Part shown: one piece after another, positions 8,547 to 17,663 of the stretch | Numbering within the stretch: position 1 is the stretch's first letter | How the letters are laid out: every line of letters starts with the position of its first letter | DNA from: Legionella donaldsonii | GTDB taxonomy: Bacteria; Pseudomonadota; Gammaproteobacteria; Legionellales; Legionellaceae | DNA: 64,000 bases | Assembly (NCBI RefSeq): GCF_900452385.1 | Contig: NZ_UGOA01000001.1 | Location: 2,737,501 to 2,801,500 of the forward strand | Reading direction: 5' to 3' | The notes under the pieces: model-generated | The model's input: the letters and a program-made list of their open reading frames with translations, nothing else | What the model was told of the DNA's origin: nothing | Databases searched by the model: none | Program-made: the position numbers and the translations under genes

Positions 8547-9899
8547 CTACTCACCAGTCGGATAGGTTTCGGGTAAATCATCAGAACTTAGTTGATTTTC
8601 CGTTGATAACGCAGTTAATGCACTGGTCTTATCAATGTGAATAATGCTATCAAATTGATAAGGTAACTGGGAAAAATAATAATGGCTCAGCCGCTCTGAT
8701 TCCGGCAAATAGATAACCCCAATGGCCCTTTGCAATCTGGCGTGTTTCAGTAGTTCTATCAGGTGGCTTTTGTTGCGTAAGTTTAAAAAGAAGGTACTGG
8801 TTGATAGCTTATGGAATAATGCTTCATAGCTTGCTTCAAGCGCTGGCAATACGGTTTTAATTTCAGCAGGATAATCCCAGTCAGAGGAGGCCATTACAGT
8901 CCCCGTATATGTAGAAAATCCTAAAAGATAAGAACTGGTATCATAGTGCTCTCGAACAATTTGGCCTAAATTCACTTCCCCTCGATCATTCATCTCGGTG
9001 GCTCTGGCATCGCCAACATGAGAATTATGCGCCCAAACAATCACTTTGGCTGGCAAATTGCTTTTTGATTCAATGTGAGCAATGACATTGCTTAAGGTTT
9101 GGGCCATATGGCTATCGCGTAAATTCCATGATATTGCTCTGGGCTCAAACATAGCCCGATAATATGCTTCAGCATTTTTTACCAGGCGTGCATTTTGATT
9201 GGCATAAAATTCTGCTTCACTCAGTAATAATTTATCCGCATTTAATGTTGAAAAGGTTCGATGTTGCATTTCCAATAACTGCTCTTTAACTTCCTTGATA
9301 CATGAATGTTTCAAATGTTGATTGACAAAATAACCATACATTTGTGGATCCATGGCTGTATGATCAAAACAAGCGTAACGATTTTTAGCTTGCTCGGCCA
9401 AGTCAGGCTGGTGTGAGGCTAAAAACCCTATAATAGCCTGCATTGAATCATGTAAACTATATAAATCCAATCCATAAATTCCAACCTTGGCTTTAACATC
9501 AAGATTGTCATTGTATTGTCTCAACCAATGTAAAAATGGAGGTATGGTTGTATTAGCCCACATCCAGGTTGGAAAACGGGTAAAGTCGTCCAAAGCGGTT
9601 CGTTCATTGCGGAATTCATTACTACCTAGAATATAACGATGCATTGAGTAAACACTTGGCCAATCACCTTCGATGGCAATAGCCTTAAACCCTTTTTGCT
9701 CGATTAATAATTGACTTAAAGCAATACGCGTTTGATAGAACTCTTCCGTTCCATGAGTGGCCTCGCCCATTAAAACAATTCGGGCCTCACCAATGCTGTC
9801 AATAATTTTATCAAAACCAGAGGTCTTGGTGATTTCAATTGGATTAATTGCCTTGGTCAAAAGATCAGTTAATTTCTCATCAATTACCAGATTGGCCAT
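8547..9899 (-). CDS. Erythromycin-esterase-family protein
   Basis: 450 aa. The EreA/EreB-like signature is clear: LMGEATHGTEEFYQTR near residue 45, AIAIEGDWPSVY, and VIVWAHNSHVGDARATEM in the middle, which supply the His/Glu residues used in hydrolysis of the macrolide lactone. In environmental bacteria such proteins often have other, unknown ester substrates. GGAGG lies just before the ATG. It sits 28 bp after the host-attachment-family gene on the same strand and is likely co-transcribed with it. Confidence 0.87.
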   Translation of the reverse strand: MANLVIDEKLTDLLTKAINPIEITKTSGFDKIIDSIGEARIVLMGEATHGTEEFYQTRIALSQLLIEQKGFKAIAIEGDWPSVYSMHRYILGSNEFRNERTALDDFTRFPTWMWANTTIPPFLHWLRQYNDNLDVKAKVGIYGLDLYSLHDSMQAIIGFLASHQPDLAEQAKNRYACFDHTAMDPQMYGYFVNQHLKHSCIKEVKEQLLEMQHRTFSTLNADKLLLSEAEFYANQNARLVKNAEAYYRAMFEPRAISWNLRDSHMAQTLSNVIAHIESKSNLPAKVIVWAHNSHVGDARATEMNDRGEVNLGQIVREHYDTSSYLLGFSTYTGTVMASSDWDYPAEIKTVLPALEASYEALFHKLSTSTFFLNLRNKSHLIELLKHARLQRAIGVIYLPESERLSHYYFSQLPYQFDSIIHIDKTSALTALSTENQLSSDDLPETYPTGE

Positions 9900-9927
9900 T
9901 ATTCCTCCTGTTATTTTCCTACCTCAA

Positions 9928-10371
9928 CTAATCTCGTTTTAATTCATTATTGACATCATTTAAAAGATCAGCCTCAGAAACATGAACCAAATCTTTTGGT
10001 ATTACACGACTTATTAATTTTTCAACTTGTTTATTGATATCTTTTAATAAGAGGCCATGCATAGGAGGTGAGGAGACCAGGATCAATTTTTCATAGTCAT
10101 TTACAGCGTGACCGTGTTCAAGAATCTTGGCAATTTCTTTTGCAAATCTCTCAATTTGGATTGCTTTGGGATCTGATTCCTGACTATAGGTCCCATGCGC
10201 ACCTGAGGATTGGTATCGACCAGGCTTATCAGAGGTAATCTCAATATCTTTTAATTTGTTTTCACTATGTTCTATTTGTTTAACCAACGCTAAATTATTT
10301 TTGGAATAGTCATATATTCTGCATATTGTTGAGTCGAAAACGACAAGCCAGGTTAGTTGCTGTGATTTCAT
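9928..10371 (-). CDS. Host-attachment-family protein (Host_attach domain)
   Basis: 147 aa. The start at 10371 has GGAGGT 4 nt upstream; a longer frame to 10434 lacks a site. The product begins MKSQQLTWLVVFDSTICRIY and matches the small family annotated as required for attachment to host cells, with a basic and glycine-rich middle (DKPGRYQSSGAHGTY) and the conserved LVSSPPMHGLL segment. The fold resembles translation-release-factor eRF1-like domains. It is probably cytosolic despite the family name. It leads a two-gene unit with the Ere-family gene. Confidence 0.8.
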   Translation of the reverse strand: MKSQQLTWLVVFDSTICRIYDYSKNNLALVKQIEHSENKLKDIEITSDKPGRYQSSGAHGTYSQESDPKAIQIERFAKEIAKILEHGHAVNDYEKLILVSSPPMHGLLLKDINKQVEKLISRVIPKDLVHVSEADLLNDVNNELKRD

Positions 10372-10634
10372 AATACCTCCGTGTAATAACAAGCAGTCTG
10401 CTGGACTGTTCATCAGAAACAAAGCCCTTCGCAATAACCAAAGAACAATATAAAGGTTAACTGGTTAAAGAAAGTCCTTTTATCAAATTTCCCTTAGTTT
10501 ATAGACTATAGATTCACTTTTAACAATTGGAGTGCTTTTTTTGCCAGGCAGGATAAACGATGAAATCACAACAATTTGCGGACCAAGAATAGATAACAAT
10601 AGATAACGCAATAGGTAACATTTGAAGATCGCAC

Positions 10635-11954
10635 CTAGGGACCCAGAAGAGGAGATGGGGGAGAAATGGACTCTGCGTGGGTATAGTCTAAAAATTGGGC
10701 CCTCAAGGTATTAGACAAAACCCCATTGACCAATTTTGATGGCTTATCAGAGGGCAAATGCGGATGGATTGCTTTTATTTTATCTATCGCCTGAGTACAG
10801 GCCGTTAAAAATCGGCTTACTAAAAATTCATAATTTTCCACAGTAAAATCAACCTTCGGATGAAAGTGTATTGGTCTTTTATGCAACATTTGACTGTAGG
10901 TAGACGCCATGTGTTCCAGGGTTTGAATAGAAAAATCGAAATTAATATTTCCCGGCATTTTCATCGCTTCAGTGAGGTACTCCTCTACAGACTGAGGTGA
11001 ATGATCGGCATCTATGACAACTAATTTACCGTTTGCAACGCCCCAATTACCCTCATTCATTACCAGATCTTGGACAAATGTTCCAGCAACAGCCAGCTTT
11101 GCGATACCTGCCTCGCCTATTTGCTCGACAACTTTTTCTCGTATGGCCCTCTTGATTTGCCACTGATCAGGAGTGCTTCCTTTTCGGTGATTTAACTTGA
11201 TGACTGACCGAGTACACTGGGTAATAATGCTTTTGAAACCAGTAAAATTCTCGATAAACTCAGAGGCAAGGTATTTTTCAGCCTTCATTACGTCACCTGA
11301 TGATGAGATATATCGGCCATTTTTTTCATGAACCAGTTTAATCCTTGGAGTATCTATGCCAATATTTTCTCGAACAAAATAGAGGTTATGCATCCCTAAA
11401 AGAATATTAGAATACCTATCTCCGTCCCCTTCTTCACAGACTTTAAGGAGATATTTTTTATCTTTAATAACACAGATTTTACCTGCGCTTACTCCATTTG
11501 TTTTTTGTTTGCAATCTCTAATCGTCCCCGTCACAGGCTGAATGGTCAGTGTATGACTCATATCGATTGGCTTTAATAGCAAACCGGGCACTGGTTGGGT
11601 AACAGGCCTGTAGAGGCTTAAGGCTCCAGTGGTGCTGGCGTTAGAGGGTTGAGAAAAAAAGGTTTGCGTCTGCGAGACTAAGGCTTTTTGGGTTTCCGTG
11701 TTTGTACCAGACTGTTTTTTTGGTGTTGCCTCTACAGAAGAGACTAATGCTGACAACGCCAAAATAAATACTAACTGTTGTGCGAGTGATAATTGATTAA
11801 AATCCCTTCCACACGCTGAAAACACAAAGGGCTCCGACTGCTTATTTCTTTTTTTATCTACAGGCAACCGTTGTTTTTGATTAAATTTATGCTGTGTTTG
11901 ATAAGTTGAGCGATGAGATGGTTTGCTCTTGAAATGACTTCTTTTTTCCCGCAT
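10635..11954 (-). CDS. Kinase-like candidate Dot/Icm effector
   Basis: 439 aa. A basic N-terminus (1-50), a hydrophobic segment (~56-77, LAQQLVFILALSALVSSV), a Thr/Ser/Gln-rich linker, then a domain with atypical kinase features: KYLLKVCEEG (strand with possible ATP-binding Lys), EKYLASEFIENF (hinge-like), FVQDLVMNEGNWGV (catalytic-loop-like Asp and Asn) and KLVVIDADHSP (DFG-like metal site). The order Asp-x5-Asn then IDAD recalls the HipA/PI-kinase/FAM20 branch. The C-terminal tail is SPPSPLLGP. It has a PmrA-like promoter. Target unknown; the kinase call is inference from residue order. Confidence 0.65.
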   Translation of the reverse strand: MREKRSHFKSKPSHRSTYQTQHKFNQKQRLPVDKKRNKQSEPFVFSACGRDFNQLSLAQQLVFILALSALVSSVEATPKKQSGTNTETQKALVSQTQTFFSQPSNASTTGALSLYRPVTQPVPGLLLKPIDMSHTLTIQPVTGTIRDCKQKTNGVSAGKICVIKDKKYLLKVCEEGDGDRYSNILLGMHNLYFVRENIGIDTPRIKLVHEKNGRYISSSGDVMKAEKYLASEFIENFTGFKSIITQCTRSVIKLNHRKGSTPDQWQIKRAIREKVVEQIGEAGIAKLAVAGTFVQDLVMNEGNWGVANGKLVVIDADHSPQSVEEYLTEAMKMPGNINFDFSIQTLEHMASTYSQMLHKRPIHFHPKVDFTVENYEFLVSRFLTACTQAIDKIKAIHPHLPSDKPSKLVNGVLSNTLRAQFLDYTHAESISPPSPLLGP

Positions 11955-11987
11955 GATACAGACAACAAAACAATCAACTAGCGCAAT

Positions 11988-12020
11988 ATATTATCATTTG
12001 CAGCTTAATGAATTATTAAG
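11988..12020 (-). promoter_or_regulatory. PmrA-like box plus -10 element
   Basis: On the minus strand CTTAATAATTCATTAAG (12020 to 12004) matches 12 of 15 positions of cTTAATatTnncTTAAt, with TTAA cores 11 bp apart. After exactly 10 nt comes TAATAT (11993 to 11988). The kinase-like gene starts 33 nt after the hexamer. The box is itself nearly palindromic. Confidence 0.65.
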
Positions 12021-12071
12021 GCCTTTTTATCACTATTTATCTTGGATGGGCTCTGAACTCTTTTACTGTCA

Positions 12072-12545
12072 CTAAGGTCTTAAATAAATAGCGATGTCCT
12101 TTTCGATGCGTGTTATCAATGCTTGAATAGCCGCCCTGATTGGCTCTGTAATCTCAAATTGAAATTTGAGTTCGTTAATTTCTATACCATACAAAACCAA
12201 CTTATTTGGTAATAAATTAAGGATTTTTCCCATCTCTATGGTATTTGCCAGTCCAAATTCATGCGTGGATTGTATTGAATTAATTGTTTTAATTTCTTCA
12301 TTTTCAAGATAAAGAAGGCTGCCTGCCTTTGCCCCTGTTCTAACGGCATCAATTAAAAAAACCGTTTTTGCCTGTTGCATCCAATCGAGCAAATTAAGAC
12401 CTGGCCTATCACAAGCCATGAATTGTAATTGCTGTGTAGAGTAGCCTTGAAGCGCTTTCTTCTTTTGTAATCCCTGAACAACCTCCCACCCTAAACGGTC
12501 ATCCCCAAAAGGTGAACCAATACCTAAAATCAGCAATTCAATCAT
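12072..12545 (-). CDS. [NiFe] hydrogenase maturation protease (HycI/HyaD family)
   Basis: 157 aa from the start at 12545 (MIELLILGIGSPFGDDRLGW), which overlaps the large-subunit stop by 8 nt. The N-terminal GxGSPFGDD motif holds the Ni-sensing acidic residue, FLIDAVRTGAKAG the second, and STHEFGL the metal-binding His. The endopeptidase removes the C-terminal extension of the large subunit after nickel insertion; its substrate is encoded just upstream and has such an extension. Last gene of the operon. Confidence 0.9.
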   Translation of the reverse strand: MIELLILGIGSPFGDDRLGWEVVQGLQKKKALQGYSTQQLQFMACDRPGLNLLDWMQQAKTVFLIDAVRTGAKAGSLLYLENEEIKTINSIQSTHEFGLANTIEMGKILNLLPNKLVLYGIEINELKFQFEITEPIRAAIQALITRIEKDIAIYLRP

Positions 12546-13839
12546 CTCGATCCACATCTAAAGTTAAGAAATGAGTCGAACAGGAAATACAGGGATCATA
12601 ATTTCTAATGAGCTTTTCACTATAACCCCTAAGCTCATCACTTGGTTTTTCAAGTCCAAACTGCTGCAGGGAATGGTATAAATCGTCTTCAATACAGGCC
12701 TGGTTTTGGCTGGTTGGTGGAACAATCCGGGCAGATTGAACCAACCCTTGCTCATCCATTTCAAAACAATGCCACAATAAACCGCGCGGTGCCTCTGTAC
12801 ATCCATAGCCCCGACCTGAAGCGATATTCACCTCCGTATAAGACGAATCAGGATAGCTATAATTTTCCAAAATACGAGAAGCCTCCAATAGACAAAAATA
12901 AATTTCAATTGCGCGCGCTAAAATGCTGTGATGAATATTTTTACTTGGAAAATGAACGTCTAATTGCTTTAAAAAAACTTTTATCTGTTCAGGTAGCCGT
13001 TCATGATTGATATTTAGCCGTGCTAAAGGGCCGACCAAATAGGGTTTACCGTCTAATAAACAGTGAAGCGCGTTGGAATAAGGGACTTGATGTTCTTTAA
13101 AGTAATCATCAAACTCATCAATAGTAATATTCAGCCCTTTATCTGAAACAATGCGTCCCTCATTCATTGGATATTCCTGCTCATGAAATAAAGAAACACA
13201 GGTGAAATCATGGAAGGTTTTTCCAAAAGGCAATGTGTTTATCCATTGAATAAGTTCTTCACAATCGACAAGTGATGCCTTTATTTTTTGTAATAGGGTT
13301 TGCACAAGCAGTGGATCAGGAGCCTTGTAAAAACCGCCAATCCTTGCACCAACCGGATGGACAGATCGCCCCCCTAATAATCGCATTAATTCATTGCCCA
13401 GTGCTTGTAAACGCAAACCGCGACGTACTTCATGAGGGTAAATTTTTGCCATCTCGGTCACTGCTTTAAAACCCAAACTATCTGGCAAAGCCAAAAGGTG
13501 GATATGTAAGCTATGACTTTCTATCCACTCCCCACAATAAAACAAACGCCGCATCTCGCGCACCCAAGGGCTAGGCCGCATGTTAAAGCAATTTTCAATG
13601 GCCTGCGTCGCACTCATTTGGTAAGCAACCGGGCAAATACCACAGATGCGAGCAACCATATCTAAAACCTCGCTATAATCCCGTTGCTCTAAAAATTTCT
13701 CAAATAACCGAGGCGGCTCATAAATTTTGAGCTGCAAAGATTGAATTTTATTATTCTTAATTTTTATTTTAAGCGCCCCTTCTCCTTCCACACGAGCAAG
13801 AATAGGAACTTCAATTAATTTTTCTTTATTCTTTGACAA
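12538..13839 (-). CDS. [NiFe] hydrogenase large (alpha) subunit, group 3b-like
   Basis: 433 aa from a TTG at 13839 that overlaps the small-subunit end by 14 nt; the frame is open further upstream, but that stretch is the small-subunit coding region. VPILARVEGEGAL starts the conserved fold. L1 motif RICGICPVAYQMSA and L2 motif DPCISCSTH supply the four NiFe cysteines. Ten residues follow the L2 His and would be cleaved by the adjacent protease. The position after CPVA is Tyr where many families have His or Thr. The gene set (NAD(P)-type gamma, 4Fe-4S beta) points to the bidirectional cytosolic sulfhydrogenase/NADP-linked class. Confidence 0.9.
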   Translation of the reverse strand: MSKNKEKLIEVPILARVEGEGALKIKIKNNKIQSLQLKIYEPPRLFEKFLEQRDYSEVLDMVARICGICPVAYQMSATQAIENCFNMRPSPWVREMRRLFYCGEWIESHSLHIHLLALPDSLGFKAVTEMAKIYPHEVRRGLRLQALGNELMRLLGGRSVHPVGARIGGFYKAPDPLLVQTLLQKIKASLVDCEELIQWINTLPFGKTFHDFTCVSLFHEQEYPMNEGRIVSDKGLNITIDEFDDYFKEHQVPYSNALHCLLDGKPYLVGPLARLNINHERLPEQIKVFLKQLDVHFPSKNIHHSILARAIEIYFCLLEASRILENYSYPDSSYTEVNIASGRGYGCTEAPRGLLWHCFEMDEQGLVQSARIVPPTSQNQACIEDDLYHSLQQFGLEKPSDELRGYSEKLIRNYDPCISCSTHFLTLDVDRDD

Positions 13840-14614
13840 TCTTAATCCCTTTAAAATAATTACCTGCCTGGTTAAATGCGGCTGCTTGATTATTGATATG
13901 CAAAAATTGCCTGGCAATCTTATCGACGCTACTGCCATTTTGGGCAAACCGAAGGCCTAATGAATGCGCATTGGGATTTTCCGAAGGGCCATAACAGGCA
14001 TAACAAGCACGTCCATACCCAGGGCAAAGAGCGCCGCAACCTGTTTGAGTAACAGGGCCCATACAGGGTTCTTTTTTAGTAACCAATACACAGACCTGCC
14101 CTTTGCGTTTGCACTCCAGACAGACCGCATCCCTCTTAATACGTGGAACCACACCAAACAATAGCGAACGCACCGCATTCATTACCTGATGGGTATTAAC
14201 AGGACAGCCCCATAACTCCAAATCCACTCGCACATGACTTGAAATTGCTGTAGAGGTACTTAGGGCTTCAATGGTTTTTGGTGACGCATAAATACTCGCC
14301 ATCCATTCTTGATAATTCGCTGCATTGCGTAAAGCCTGAATACCACCTGCCGTTGCACAGGCTCCAATCGTAATAAGAAACGTTGAATTGGCACGAATCT
14401 TTTTTATCCGCTCTGCTTCTTCAGGCGTTGAAATACTTCCTTCGACAAACGCAATATCAATTTTTTCCTTAAAATCAAGAAGGCCGGCTTCAGCAAAATG
14501 GGTCAGCTCAACCAATTCGGATAACATGAGCAAGGCTTCCCCAGCATTTAAAAACGCCAACTGACAACCATCACAAGAAGTGAATTTATAGACTGCCAAG
14601 TGCGGTTTCCTCAT
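13826..14614 (-). CDS. [NiFe] hydrogenase small (delta) subunit
   Basis: 262 aa without a twin-arginine signal, so the enzyme is cytosolic. TSCDGCQLAF (C14, C17), ITIGACATAGG and LELWGCPVN provide the proximal cluster ligands. A Cys-rich stretch from about residue 165 to 210 (CLECKRKGQVC, CMGPVTQTGCGALCPG, CYACYG) provides those of the medial and distal clusters. It passes electrons from the NiFe site to the beta/gamma subunits. One nt separates it from the gamma gene. Confidence 0.92.
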   Translation of the reverse strand: MRKPHLAVYKFTSCDGCQLAFLNAGEALLMLSELVELTHFAEAGLLDFKEKIDIAFVEGSISTPEEAERIKKIRANSTFLITIGACATAGGIQALRNAANYQEWMASIYASPKTIEALSTSTAISSHVRVDLELWGCPVNTHQVMNAVRSLLFGVVPRIKRDAVCLECKRKGQVCVLVTKKEPCMGPVTQTGCGALCPGYGRACYACYGPSENPNAHSLGLRFAQNGSSVDKIARQFLHINNQAAAFNQAGNYFKGIKIVKE

Positions 14615-14615
14615 T

Positions 14616-15452
14616 TCAAAATCCTGGTTCGGTAAACAAGGCTTTTATACAATCATAGGCAAAAACAGGACCGTCCTTACAAACAAATAAACCACCATAT
14701 TGACAATGTCCACAGTGACCTATGCCACATTCCATGTTGCGTTCCATGCTAAGATAAATCGCTTTTTCAGAAATACCTTGATTAATCAATGCCAGGCTAG
14801 CAGCCTGCATCATTCCTTCAGGACCACACATCATTGCTATTGTATTGTTGGCATCTAACTGAAGTGAAGTAATCCTATCCGTTACATAACCAACACTCCA
14901 CGGCCATGTTGGACCCGCCTTATCGGCAGCAATATAAATTTCGGTTTGCGGCATGGCTTGCCATTTCTTATATTGCTTGCGAAAAATAAAATCTTCACTA
15001 TGTTTTACACCCTGAAAAATCTTTAGGGCCCCGTACTGTTCCCGTCTGGCCAAAATGTAGTTAATAACGGATACGGTTGGTGCGCATCCCAAGCCGCCGG
15101 TCACAATCACAATATCTTTGCCTAAAGCCCCTTTTACAGGCCAACCATTGCCAAATGGACCACGAACACCAACATAATCACCCTTTTTTAATTGCTGCAT
15201 TGCTTTTGTTACTCGTCCAACCGCACGAATTGTATGCCCTAGATAACTGTGCTCTGCGGGATCGGAACTAATTGAAATTGCGACCTCACCTACACCGTAG
15301 AGGTAAAGCATGTTAAATTGTCCAGGATAGAAAGAAAAATCCTGCTGGTCTGGCTTTTCAACCAATTGAAGATCGAGGGTGAAAATCGTGGCTGACTCTT
15401 GATGCCGTGCATTAATTCTTGCAGTACGAGGTAGATAGGAATCCTTGAACAT
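14616..15452 (-). CDS. Hydrogenase gamma subunit, FAD/NAD(P)-binding reductase
   Basis: 278 aa of the ferredoxin-NADP reductase / dihydroorotate dehydrogenase electron-transfer type. FAD-binding region [13 protein letters not shown] and [13 protein letters not shown](P)-binding [10 protein letters not shown], and a C-terminal [2Fe-2S] set [14 protein letters not shown]...VC. It exchanges electrons between NAD(P)H and the beta subunit. Its ATG overlaps the beta stop (TAATG), implying coupled translation. Confidence 0.92.
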   Translation of the reverse strand: MFKDSYLPRTARINARHQESATIFTLDLQLVEKPDQQDFSFYPGQFNMLYLYGVGEVAISISSDPAEHSYLGHTIRAVGRVTKAMQQLKKGDYVGVRGPFGNGWPVKGALGKDIVIVTGGLGCAPTVSVINYILARREQYGALKIFQGVKHSEDFIFRKQYKKWQAMPQTEIYIAADKAGPTWPWSVGYVTDRITSLQLDANNTIAMMCGPEGMMQAASLALINQGISEKAIYLSMERNMECGIGHCGHCQYGGLFVCKDGPVFAYDCIKALFTEPGF

Positions 15453-16585
15453 TATTTCGTTTCCCTTACATTGGATTCACCTGAAATAGCAGCTAATTCT
15501 TCGGTCATATCAATGCCTACTGGACACCAGGTTATACAACGGCCACAACCTACGCAACCACTCGTATCAAACTGATCAAACCAACTACCTACTTTATGCG
15601 TCAACCATTGTCGATAACGCTTTTTTGTATCATCACGAATTGGGTGGCCAGCCAGGTAACTGTGGCCTTCAGTAAAACACGAATCCCATTCGCGCTCCAA
15701 GGTGCTACTTTCTCCATCAAGGCTGGGATTTGTTATTTCACTATGGCAAAAACAGGTGGGACATACAGACGTACAATTGCCACAAGATAAACAACGTTCA
15801 GCAACCTCCTCCCACCGTGAATGACCTAAATTGGAGAACAATAAATCTCGCAACCCTCGCTGATTATCCAAAGGGATACGCTTCGTTTGCATGGCATCCG
15901 CATTAGCAATTTCCTGTCCGGCATCGTTACCTTGTTGTGTTGTTGCCAATACTAAATTCAGACCGGAAATTAAATGATGACCACGCTCGCTGCCCCCTTG
16001 AATGACGAAACCCGAATCTAATTCGGTCATTAAGAGATCGAAAGGACTCCTGACATTGGGTCCCGTCCCTGCCGAAACACAAAAGCAATTATCAGACGAA
16101 TAACCACAATTAACAGCAATAACAAATAACGATTCACGGCGTCTTCGATAGCGTTCATCTTGATGGGGCTGTGCTAAAAAAACCTTATCCTGAATTGCCA
16201 TTGCGGCTAAATCACAAGAACGAGCCCCAATAATGGCGATGGGCAATTCATTAGCGATACAGGGTTTAAATTCCAGTTTTCCTGTACTGCTACGCTCAAC
16301 ACGCCAAACAGTTTCACTGGGTTTAAATAGTAACGGCTTGATCGCTTGCGGGCCATTAGCCCATGAAAAGGCACGTTGTACAGGCAGTTGTTCTAGACGA
16401 TACTCGCCTGGAGCCTGATGAGCACGAATACCCCAAGGTAACTGGTTTGCGTCTGTCAGCTTATCATAGACAATTGCTCCGTCACGGACTTGAGGCCCCA
16501 CACAAGAGAAACCTAATCGCTGCAATGCATCAATTAATGCTTGTAACTTGTCCTGGGGCAAAAAATAGCTCCGATCATTCTCCAT
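15452..16585 (-). CDS. Hydrogenase beta subunit, 4Fe-4S protein
   Basis: 377 aa from the start at 16585 ([11 protein letters not shown]), which leaves 20 nt after hypE; a longer frame to 16642 would run into hypE. The C-terminal third has two ferredoxin clusters, [16 protein letters not shown] and [14 protein letters not shown], plus other cysteines ([15 protein letters not shown]) in the body, as in sulfhydrogenase beta subunits and anaerobic sulfite reductase subunit A. It wires the hydrogenase module to the flavin gamma subunit. Confidence 0.9.
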   Translation of the reverse strand: MENDRSYFLPQDKLQALIDALQRLGFSCVGPQVRDGAIVYDKLTDANQLPWGIRAHQAPGEYRLEQLPVQRAFSWANGPQAIKPLLFKPSETVWRVERSSTGKLEFKPCIANELPIAIIGARSCDLAAMAIQDKVFLAQPHQDERYRRRRESLFVIAVNCGYSSDNCFCVSAGTGPNVRSPFDLLMTELDSGFVIQGGSERGHHLISGLNLVLATTQQGNDAGQEIANADAMQTKRIPLDNQRGLRDLLFSNLGHSRWEEVAERCLSCGNCTSVCPTCFCHSEITNPSLDGESSTLEREWDSCFTEGHSYLAGHPIRDDTKKRYRQWLTHKVGSWFDQFDTSGCVGCGRCITWCPVGIDMTEELAAISGESNVRETK

Positions 16586-16605
16586 AACAGCTTCATCCTT
16601 AGCAG

Positions 16606-17661
16606 TTAGCAAATTCGCGGTAACTGTTCTCCGCTTAACCAATCCATCATTCGTAGCCCTCCTAATCTTGTACGCAATTGTACAAAATGCCTGGGATCTT
16701 CTACGACTTCTCCAATGATTGCTGCTTCTTTACCTAAGGAGTGGCTTCGCATGGTTGCGATTAACTTATCAGCCTCTTCTGCAGCACAGATAGCTAAGAG
16801 TTTGCCTTCATTAGCCACATATAACGCATCTAAACCGAGCAGTTCGCAAGCACTTGCCACTTCCGTACGGATAGGAATTTGGTCCTCATCGATAACAAAG
16901 CCAACCCCAGATTGTTCCGCCCATTCATTTAAGGTCGATGCCACGCCGCCTCGCGTAGGATCGCGAAGACAATGAAGCGAAGGTACCGCATCAAGCATGT
17001 GGCTAACCAACCCATTTAAAGCGGCTGTATCCGATTTGATGGTTGTTAAAAACTCCAAATTATTACGCTTGGATAGAACAGCAATGCCATGATCACCGAC
17101 ATAACCGCTGAGAATAACCTTGTCACCAGGCCTGGCCTGATCGCCGGAAATACAAACACCCTGAGGCACTACGCCTAATCCCGTGGTACTAATAAATACC
17201 CCGTCACCTTTACCACGTTCCACCACTTTGGTATCTCCGGCAATAATTGCTACATTAGCAGCAAGGGCAGCCTCTGCCATTGAGGTCACAATTTTTTTTA
17301 AGTCTGCAAGGGCAAAGCCTTCTTCTAAAATAAAACTTGCTGACAAATACAGTGGTTTCGCCCCTGCCATGGCAATATCGTTTATCGTTCCATGCACCGA
17401 TAAGGAACCAATATTTCCCCCCGGGAAAAATAAAGGGGAAATAACATGAGCGTCGGTGCTCATTACCATTCGTCCAGACTCCACAGAAAAACAGGCTTGA
17501 TCATTTTTTTGTGCGAGCCAGGGATTATCAAAGGCAGGCAAAAAAATCTCGTTAATTAATTGCACCATTGCTCGTCCACCACTGCCATGGCTCAAATCAA
17601 TAATACCGTTTTTAATATTTAATTTGGGTCCTGCCACTTTTCTTTGGCTGATAGTTTCCAT
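16606..17661 (-). CDS. hypE: Hydrogenase maturation protein HypE
   Basis: 351 aa. PurM/ThiL-like fold with DLSHGSGGRAM near the N-terminus, MSTDAHVISPLFFPGG, and DPTRGGVASTLNEWA. It ends in PRIC; the terminal Cys receives the carbamoyl group from HypF and is dehydrated by ATP to a thiocyanate, the precursor of the CN ligands of the NiFe site. Two nt separate it from hypD. Confidence 0.95.
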   Translation of the reverse strand: METISQRKVAGPKLNIKNGIIDLSHGSGGRAMVQLINEIFLPAFDNPWLAQKNDQACFSVESGRMVMSTDAHVISPLFFPGGNIGSLSVHGTINDIAMAGAKPLYLSASFILEEGFALADLKKIVTSMAEAALAANVAIIAGDTKVVERGKGDGVFISTTGLGVVPQGVCISGDQARPGDKVILSGYVGDHGIAVLSKRNNLEFLTTIKSDTAALNGLVSHMLDAVPSLHCLRDPTRGGVASTLNEWAEQSGVGFVIDEDQIPIRTEVASACELLGLDALYVANEGKLLAICAAEEADKLIATMRSHSLGKEAAIIGEVVEDPRHFVQLRTRLGGLRMMDWLSGEQLPRIC

Positions 17662-17663
17662 CT

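Noticed and set aside
12642-13010. 122-aa plus-strand frame
   Set aside because: Antisense to the hydrogenase large subunit; no binding site or similarity.
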